Position numbers and translations under genes: made by a program
Notes under the pieces: generated by a model
What the model was told of the DNA's origin: nothing
The model's database searches: none
What the model saw: only the letters and a program-made list of their open reading frames with translations
In this document: piece after piece, positions 8,503 to 16,900 of the stretch
Position numbering within the stretch: the stretch's first letter is position 1
Layout of the letters: each line of letters begins with the position of its first letter
NCBI GenBank assembly: GCA_026003215.1
Contig: BPGV01000001.1
Span: 647,570-711,569, forward strand
Origin: Bacteroidia bacterium
Lineage (GTDB): Bacteria > Bacteroidota > Bacteroidia > SpSt-205
DNA length: 64,000 bases
Direction of reading: 5' to 3'

Positions 8503-9307
8503 AGGGGGGTACTAACGAAGAAGCCCACCTTGTGGCCTCTCTTAGGTCTTTGCGCGCCATTAGCGTACAAAGCCATCCATTCAGACGGAAAGTATTATGG
8601 TACGAGACAGGGACAAGGGCAAGAGCGCGCTCGCAGTATTCCAACGCAGTAGCCCCATCCCCACACGCCAGGGCATACAAAATACGGAGGTTTATTTCGG
8701 TAGCGAGCTCGTCTGGGGAGGCAGGCAAGGACTGACTCCAGCGGGTAAGTCGCTGAAGGCGCCTGAGCAAGCGCTGCGCTGCCTGGGTATAGGAACCGCC
8801 ATGCTCATGTAAGAGGCGGTGAAAAAGCAGTTGCAACCGCTGGCGTTCTACACTCAAAAGGAGCTGTCTCACTTGCCCTTCTATTTTACGCAGCGTGCGG
8901 CTACTTTGCGTAAGGTGCCCCGCTTCTGCCTCCCACCGAAACCGCCGAAAAACAAAGCGCAGCGCCTCCAGAGGGTGCTCAGGTAAGCGCTGCAAAAGAG
9001 CTATAGCTTCTTTTGACAAACCGACTTTACGATACAGTTCCGCTCCTGTGAGGACCCACTCGGAGGGTGGAGAGGTACGGAGAGGGTGCTTTTGGTGTTT
9101 TTCCAGGAAGGCGCGCCGCCAGAGCCACCGCTCGGCACGCTGGGCCAGCTCCTTCTCGCTAAGCGAGAGACCCACAGGCGCCAGAGACACCCGCAAGCGA
9201 TACAGGAGCTTCTGCGTCTTGGGGCCTAACTCCCGCTGAGCTTCCTCCCACAAGGAACGCCATTCGGTCTCCGATAGGCGCCTGAGGTACCTTTGTAATC
9301 GCCTCAT
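8489..9307 (-). CDS. helical-repeat protein, N-terminal part (ends at a frameshift)
   Basis: A protein of 272 aa starting MRRLQRYLRRLSETEWRSLWEE, predicted to be all-helical, with paired-helix units such as AELYRKVGLSKEAIALLQRL and ALEYCERALALVPV typical of TPR-like folds. No signal peptide and no catalytic motif are seen. It stops at ...LVPPFDCP just after a C6 run, and the next ORF continues in another frame. The longer ORF start at 9391 is not used because it lies within the divergent promoter region; a weak TATCTTCG sits 7 bases before the chosen ATG. The function is unknown. Confidence 0.6.
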   Translation of the reverse strand: MRRLQRYLRRLSETEWRSLWEEAQRELGPKTQKLLYRLRVSLAPVGLSLSEKELAQRAERWLWRRAFLEKHQKHPLRTSPPSEWVLTGAELYRKVGLSKEAIALLQRLPEHPLEALRFVFRRFRWEAEAGHLTQSSRTLRKIEGQVRQLLLSVERQRLQLLFHRLLHEHGGSYTQAAQRLLRRLQRLTRWSQSLPASPDELATEINLRILYALACGDGATALEYCERALALVPVSYHNTFRLNGWLCTLMARKDLREATRWASSLVPPFDCP

Positions 9308-9411
9308 GGTCCCCCGAAGATAACACAAAATAGCTTTTAGTACGCATATAACCCTTATCTCATGGTCTACCTTGGCTATTTTAGCGTACATTTTTGGGTT
9401 TCATGAAGCCT

Positions 9412-9419
9412 TAACTTTG
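9412..9419 (+). promoter_or_regulatory. -7 promoter element TAACTTTG
   Basis: Perfect TAnnTTTG, 7 bases before the ATG at 9427. A TTTTTG at 9391-9396 could be a -33-like element, though its spacing is short. It should drive the FGE-fold gene and, 17 bases beyond its stop, the 2521-aa gene. Confidence 0.6.
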
Positions 9420-9426
9420 TGGTGAT

Positions 9427-10929
9427 ATGACCCGGCGATGGACACTTGTAGGAGGCTTACTGAGCCTCGCCTCTCTCTGGGGCAACAATCTGCAGATTAC
9501 AAACTTCTCTGTGAATCAAGCCAATCAGACGGTCACCTTTGCCATCAGCTGGCAGAATGCCTGGCGTTTGACCACGCCCCCCGGCAACTGGGATGCGGTA
9601 TGGGTATTTGTCAAGTTCCGGCCATGTAATGCCTTTACTGACCCATGGACGCATGGTACGATAAGTACTACGCTGGCGGACCATACCTTCCCGTCCCAGT
9701 TAGAGCCTGTGCTGTCAGACGGGAGTGCTGTGGGCATAGACCCCGCTCCTAACAACTTGGGTGTGATGCTACGACCAGCCAGTACAGGTACTTTCGCTAC
9801 TTTCGGGCCCTACACCGTCACCCTCAAGGTCACTAACCTCCCCACCACCGGTAGCTACGACTTTAGGATTTTCGGTATTGAAATGGTATTTATTCCTCAG
9901 GGGGCCTATACCTTAGGGACACTAAACGGCTGGTATTCCTGGAGTGACCAAGCCGCCTATGCTTTTGACCAGAATGGCAATAATGGCGACCCCCACGTGC
10001 CTTATGTCATCTCCTCTGAAAACTCGATTGCGCTCAAGTGGGCCGGCTCCGGTGCCACTTCCATCACTGTACCCGCTGCCTTCCCCAAAGGCTACAAGCC
10101 CTTCCATGTCATGAAGTATGAAATATCCCAAGGGCAATACGCTGCTTTTCTGAACACCCTTCCTGCCGCTTCCGCTTCCCTCCGATGGGTAGGGAGCTTT
10201 GGTAGCTATCGCAATCGTTTGGCTAACTCGGGGACTTACCCTAACCAATACTATTCGGATAGGGAGGATCGCGCCCAAAATTATTTTTGCTGGCATGACG
10301 TGTGCGCTTACTTAGACTGGGCCGCGCTGCGCCCTATCACTGAAATGGAGTATGAAAAAATCTGCCGAGGCCCCCTCCCCGAAGTACGCGGCGAATACGC
10401 CTGGGGCAGCACTAATATCACAGCCGGTACCACCATAGGGATTACCCCTGAAAACGGTACCGAAACCTTCACCAATACCAACGCGAACTGCACCTATAAT
10501 AATGTAACCTACACAGGGGGCGACGGCGGACAAGGTCCGGTGCGGGTAGGCATCCATGCTGAGCCGGGCTCCCCTTCCCGCGAAGCCAGCGGGGCTACCT
10601 ACTACGGGGTCATGGACATGAGCGGTAACGTATGGGAAATGGTGGTAATCGTCTCTGGACCAGATGGAAACGTAGGAACCCCTGCTTTTACCGGGAGCTG
10701 GGGCGATGGCGTCTTAGATTGGACCAGCGGCATAGCTAACCAAGCCGACTGGCCGTTAGGAAACCCGGGCGGGTTTGGCTTTCGCGGGGGATCCTGGGGT
10801 AATGATTGGCGAGACCAGCGAGTCTCGGCACGGAATGCTTCCTATGCAGGCCATGGCGGCGCTAACTGCGGCGGCGCCCGCAACCCCAACTGTCGTCATG
10901 AACATCATGGCGGACGAGGGGCCCGCTAA
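9427..10929 (+). CDS. secreted protein with formylglycine-generating-enzyme (SUMF1/FGE) fold
   Basis: A 500-aa exported protein. A signal peptide is seen at the start (MTRRWTLVGGLLSLASLWG), followed by a beta-rich domain (about 22-150) and an FGE-sulfatase/C-type-lectin-like domain (about 155-500). FGE landmarks are MVFIPQGAYTLGT, MKYEISQGQYAAFLN, RPITEMEYEKICRGP, YGVMDMSGNVWEM and FGFRGGSWGND. The cysteine positions that catalyse formylglycine formation in true FGE (after GGS, S-Y-x-C in the family) are not there, so I infer a binding or structural role rather than sulfatase activation. The C-terminus ends HGGRGAR. It precedes the 2521-aa T9SS protein by 17 bases and is probably co-transcribed with it. 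Confidence 0.85.
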   Translation: MTRRWTLVGGLLSLASLWGNNLQITNFSVNQANQTVTFAISWQNAWRLTTPPGNWDAVWVFVKFRPCNAFTDPWTHGTISTTLADHTFPSQLEPVLSDGSAVGIDPAPNNLGVMLRPASTGTFATFGPYTVTLKVTNLPTTGSYDFRIFGIEMVFIPQGAYTLGTLNGWYSWSDQAAYAFDQNGNNGDPHVPYVISSENSIALKWAGSGATSITVPAAFPKGYKPFHVMKYEISQGQYAAFLNTLPAASASLRWVGSFGSYRNRLANSGTYPNQYYSDREDRAQNYFCWHDVCAYLDWAALRPITEMEYEKICRGPLPEVRGEYAWGSTNITAGTTIGITPENGTETFTNTNANCTYNNVTYTGGDGGQGPVRVGIHAEPGSPSREASGATYYGVMDMSGNVWEMVVIVSGPDGNVGTPAFTGSWGDGVLDWTSGIANQADWPLGNPGGFGFRGGSWGNDWRDQRVSARNASYAGHGGANCGGARNPNCRHEHHGGRGAR

Positions 10930-10946
10930 ACCTTCCGTCCAAGCGT

Positions 10947-13900
10947 ATGCGGTGGTTGGGGTGTCTTCTCGGGGGTCTGGGCCTCCTCCTCTGGGCCCAG
11001 CCCCCCAACGATAACTGCACGAATGGTGCCTTTATCTCCTTCGGCTCACCGCCCGACCCGTATGCTGTAGGTACCTTTTACAGCGATACCGTGGATATCA
11101 CCGCAGCCACCCTCCAAGCAGGTGAGTACATCCCCCCAGGCGTCCCTAACGGCAAAAGTGTCTGGTACCGCTTCTACCTCCCCACCACCCGTACCGTACG
11201 CATCATCCTCCGTCAAGTAGGCACCAACATAGATCCTACCTATGTGGGATGGACCCTCTACCGAGGGACTACCTGCTTACCTGGCGCTGCCCAGCGCGTA
11301 GATCCCCCCATCGTCATTATGGAGGGCTATACCCATGCCTGCCTCACACGCGGGTGGTACATGGTTCAAGTCGGGGCAAACTTAGCGGCCAGTGGGCCAA
11401 TCTTCTTAGAGCTCCAAGTGAGTGCGCCCCGCATAGATGCCGGCGCCGAAGCGTACTACGACCACATGGCCACCGCACAAAACCTCGGCCTCCTCTCCAC
11501 CTCCAGCAGCAGCGTGCTCCTCAAAGATGTAACCTTTGACTTTGCGTGCCAGTCCGTCTCCGCCGGCGAAACCCTCTGCGATAACGACTCCACTTGGAGC
11601 AAATCGAGTTGGCATGTCTTCCGCACCGATGGCCACATGGATTGGCTCGGCTTCGAACTCTCCGAAGACCCCTGGAATACAGCCAACCCCAATCCCCGCG
11701 AATGGCGCCTCTTCCTCTACGAAGGCAATGCTCTCACCGACTCGGCCACAGGTCTCACCCTGGTAAATGGTTGTATACCCCTCACCCAAAGCTTAACGAA
11801 CGTACCCGCACGATACGATTGGCTCTGTCAGCTTAAGCCCAATACCTACTACTCTATCAAAATCCTCGGCCGCACAGGCTACGCCAATCGCGTACGCCTA
11901 CGCCTCTATGAGCGAGGCAGCCAACCCGCCCTCTCTCCTCATCCGCTCACTATCCCGCCTACCCATCAGCTCGGCGCGTTGTCCTTTGGGCCTACCTATA
12001 CCGTAAGCGACTACTGGAGCTGCCAAAGCCGCCTCTCCAACAATCCTTGTGGTGCTTTCGGTAGCTCCGTAACCCCAGATGATACGATTGGCGACTTTGA
12101 TTTAGCCCTCTATTACACCTTTACCCTCACGGGGCCTGCCCATGTCCGCTTATGGTATACCCATCCCTGGTACTGGTGGTACTGCATGGGTACGGTGCGC
12201 TTTCGGGTCTTTGCCGGCAGCACCGCTACCAACGGCTGCAATCTCCCCCTTCAAGCCACCATAGATAATGACGGCTGGATACAGTGCCTCCCCGCCGGAA
12301 CCTACACCGTGCAAGTGCTCGCACGCATCAACCGCAGCAGTCTATGGGGCACTTGTTCCTCTCCTTATAGTGCCTTAGGGCTGCCTGTAAACTTCCATGT
12401 GCAGTTAGGCTCTACGCCCCAGCAGCTTTTCGGCTTACATAACCGCCCCCAAGAAGCCGACTCTATCAATAATGGCGCTCCGCTCACCCCCGGCGTCACC
12501 TACTATGCCCGCGAAGACACCTTAGATTGCCGTACTACCGTCCTCCCCGCTGGAGACGTCTGTGGCACAGCCAATAACCGCGCCATCTATCGCATCATCT
12601 ATGTCAACCAGGCCGGCATCTTAGAAGTAGGCGGGGGGAACTGGTGGCGCTTCCGTTATCGCCTATACCGAGGCGATGCCCGCTATGAACCAATTGTGGC
12701 CGGCCGCATCCAAAACCTCATAGACCAGATGGGCTGCCAAGACCTCTTTTACCCCGCCAAAGTCTGCGTTACCCCCGGGTATTATACCTTGGTGAGCTTC
12801 GGCGATGATGGCGATATAGGCGAGCGCGATAGGCCTTGGGTGCGTCTCCATGTCTTTCCCCCAGGCGAAAGGCGCTTTTATGACCCTACCGCCGCTACCT
12901 CTAACCCCGGTGACCCAGACCCCCGCCCCGGCCCAGAAGTCGTAGGCACCTTAGGCAGTGGCACCAATAGCCTCACCGCTACTCCTACCCGAGTCACCTG
13001 CGACGACAATCCCCTCCCCATCTTAGGCTATGCCCCTTGTGGGGGCGCTACCAAGCAGTTCTACTGGGAAGTCTATATCAGCGAACCCAGCTTAGTGACC
13101 TTCTCCCCCCAATACACCTATATTGCCTGGCCAGAGCTGGGCGTGACGGGCTGGCGCACCTTCCGCGGGCGCATCAGCGATGGCTCTATCTACGCCCTCT
13201 ACCGGGATTGCCACGGCGGCTATACCGCTTGTATGGAACCCGGCTGGTATACCTTCGTGGTCTATGCTGTGGGGGGTACCTATACTAACCCCTCCTATAG
13301 TAGCGGACGAGGCGGAGCGATTGGCAACCAAATCTGGTTCACTATCAGCCGAGACCCCCGCTCCCAAAAGTTTGGCACCTTCGCTACTGCTGACCGCCCC
13401 GGCAACTTAGATTGGGTACCTCACTATGTGTATGCCCCAAACCAACACCGCAGCTATACCTTAGATTGGGAGTTCTGGCCTTGCAGCAACAATCTCCCCT
13501 TCCCTTCGGGCATCACCCCCTGCGGTGCCGGCCAAAACCGCATCAGCTACCGAGTCTTTTCTATTACCCGTCCCAGCTACCTCGTGATATACCAAAACGG
13601 CTGTTATAGCTCTTCTCGGCTCTATCAAGGGGATATTACTGCTCTTGCGCCGCCCTATACCATTATCCATGATTGCTTCTCCGGCACAGGCCGCATATGC
13701 TGGCTTCCCCCAGGTACTTATACCCTGGTCACCTTTGCAGGAGATGGCTGTATAGGGGACACCTATACCCCTACCCTCTACGTAGACTCCGTGGGCTATT
13801 CCCTCCATAACTATGCCCGAAACGCCTATGACTTCGGTACTTTGCCTGCAGACAATACCGAATACCGTACTAAGCCCGGAGACCCCTTAGGGCCCTATGG

Positions 13901-16900
13901 CCGCCCAGGCAGTACCGACTTTATCTTTTGCACCACAGATGCTTTCAATACCGACCCGGCCAACAACTGCCCCTTGGGCACCATCAATAACGCTACCCCT
14001 TCTGATAACCCACCGACCGTATTACCCGATAGACGCCGAAACCTCTGGTATACCTTCGTGGCGGGGGGAAATGTACGCGTGCATGTCAGTGTCTATCCCC
14101 AAACCCCCGGCACCGGAGCCCAGCCCGCCTTCGCCGTATATGAAAGTAATGACCCGCCGGGAGCTTTCCCCGCCAGCGTAGACTCTACTATCCCCGATGG
14201 GCTTACCCTCATGGCCTCTTCTCAGTCATGGTGGTGGTGCTGTGACCAGTATCAAACCATCAGCTTCATGCGAGACGGGTGTAAGCCACCTAAACGCTAC
14301 TACATCGTCGTCTATCGCAATACCTGCGGCAAAGAACCCAACATCCAAGTAGAGGTGGGCGTTCGCTTAGAACCCCTGCCGGGGGGAGGGGTGAACTACG
14401 ACCACTACTCCCAAGCCAACGTTATCACAGGCAACCCTACCACTACCTGTGACCTCCCGTATACTTGGGTACCTCTGGGCCAGGGTACCTACACCGGCTG
14501 CCAAGGAGACCTCACTTGCGCTACTAAAGACCCTACTGACCAAAACTCCTGCGGTACCCGTACGATATGGTACGCCTTTGAGTCCGCCATCACAGGCTAC
14601 ATCTTTCTCAACTATGACCGTCCCGGGGTAGGCCAGTACAACTACAATCCCAACGATATCCAGCTCTATTACCAAGCTGTACCCGGGGACTCTTCTTCCA
14701 CGGGCCTCGTGCCTGTACCCCTCACAGGGGTGTATCAAACGCACCCTACCTTAGGCTATCAATATTGGGGTAGGGGATGCATACGCCCAGGGCGATACTA
14801 CATCATGTTTACTGGCTGTAATCACCTGGGCCTCGTCGTGCCCCGCATCTGGCTCCAAGAACATAAAGGGGACTTCTGTAAAGACTCGGTCACCATTACT
14901 GTCTCCGCTGCCGGCGGCCCGTACTCCACCAATCTCTTCATCAACTGTTTCACTATCGGCGAAGGGGCCGGCGAGTCGGACACCCTCATGGCTTGTTTCG
15001 GTACCCCCATCGGTAAAAAATCCGCTTGGGTTCTCGTAGAAAATCTCACCCCCGACACCATGGACTTCGATGTTCAAATCCTTGAAAACACGACTGCCCT
15101 TGGTAGCCAAGTGCTCTATCGCGTCCTCACCGGCGATTGTAGCACCATGAACCAGGAAGAATGTGTCGCCGAAGGCACCTACGTCACCCTCCACCTCAAA
15201 TGCCGGCCTCCCCTCAAAAGCTTCTGGATCCAAATCGTCATGCCAGACTGGGCTACAGGGGACATTACCGTAGAGGTAACGGCTACTCCTATCACCCAAA
15301 CCTGTATCCCCCCAGACCCAGACCGCCCCCGAGCTAACTTCGACTTCATAAACACTTGCTTTGGGCAAACTACCCAGTTCCTCAACTACTCCTCCGTAGG
15401 CCCAGGAATTACCTATTACTGGAACTTTGGCGACGGTACTACTTCTACGCTCTTTCAGCCTCAGCATACCTTCTCCGCACCAGATACCTACCTCGTCTGT
15501 CTCGGCGTGAGCAACGGCACGCAATCCGACACCGCTTGCAGGTATGTCATCATCTACCCCGTCCCGGGCGTAAATGTGAGCATGAATCCGCCTGCTCCCG
15601 TGTGGCTGGGCGTACCTATCACCTTTACCCCTACTTACACAGATACGGTAGCAGGGACAGGCGCCACCATTTATTGGAACTTCTGTGCGGGCGGTGGGGC
15701 TTGTGACGCTTCCCAGAACGACTACATAGGCCCTACGCCGCCACCTGTATGGTATACCCTGCCCGGCCGCAAACGCGTATGTGTGACCGTCACAAACGGT
15801 ACCCTGTGCGACTCTACTTTTTGTATAGAGTTTGATGTGATATGGCCGCCGCGGCCGGGCGGACCTTATGATGGCGCCGCCACAGTGCTCCTCAGTGGAG
15901 GGTGTCCCACAGCCACCTATCCCGGTGGCCCTTACGACGGCGCCGCTACCGCCTTCCTGGGGGCAAGCTGTCCTTGGCCCACGAGTGGCGGGCCGTATGA
16001 TGGCGCCGCTACCCAGCTCATCGCCGCTGCCTGCGCCGTAGCCACCTATCCCGGCGGCCCTTACGATGGCGCCGCTACCGCCTTCGTAGGAAGTACTTGC
16101 AACTTACCAGTGGCCGGCGGGCCCTATGATGGCGCCGCTACCCAGCTCATCGCCGCCACCTGTGCCATAGCTACTTATCCCGGCGGCCCTTACGATGGCG
16201 CCGCTACCGCCTTCGTAGGCAGCGCTTGTAGCTTACCGATAGCTGGCGGGCCCTATGATGGCGCCGCTACCCAGCTCATCGCCGCTGCCTGTGCCATAGC
16301 TACTTATCCCGGTGGGCCATACGATGGCGCCGCTACCGCCTTCCTGGGGGCTATATGCTGGCCTATCACAGAATACACCGGAGGGCCTTACGATGGGGCG
16401 GCTACCGCAGCGCTTATCAACTGCCCACCCCCTATTCACCCCTATGCAGGAGGACCTTTTGATGGGGCCGCAACGCAGCTTATTACGGCCACCTGTGCTG
16501 TGGCCACCTATCCCGGCGGCCCTTACGACGGTGCAGCTACCGCCTTCCTGGGAAGTACTTGTACTTTGCCTTTCGCGGGCGGACCTTACGATGGGGCCGC
16601 AACGCAGCTCATTACCGCCACTTGTGCCGTAGCCACCTACCCCGGCGGACCCTACGACGGCGCTGCCACCGCCTTCCTGGGAAGCACTTGTACCTTCCCA
16701 GTAGCCGGCGGGCCGTATGATGGCTCCGCTACCCAGCTCATTACCGCTACTTGTGCCGTAGCGACTTACCCCGGCGGACCCTACGACGGCGCCGCTACCG
16801 CCTTCCTGGGAAGCACTTGTACTTTGCCTTTCGCGGGCGGGCCGTATGATGGCTCCGCTACCCAGCTCATTACCGCTACTTGTGCCGTAGCAACTTACCC

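Noticed and set aside
14751-15524. 257-codon minus-strand ORF opposite the giant T9SS gene
   Set aside because: Shadow ORF in GC-rich coding DNA; it has no start signal or family features.
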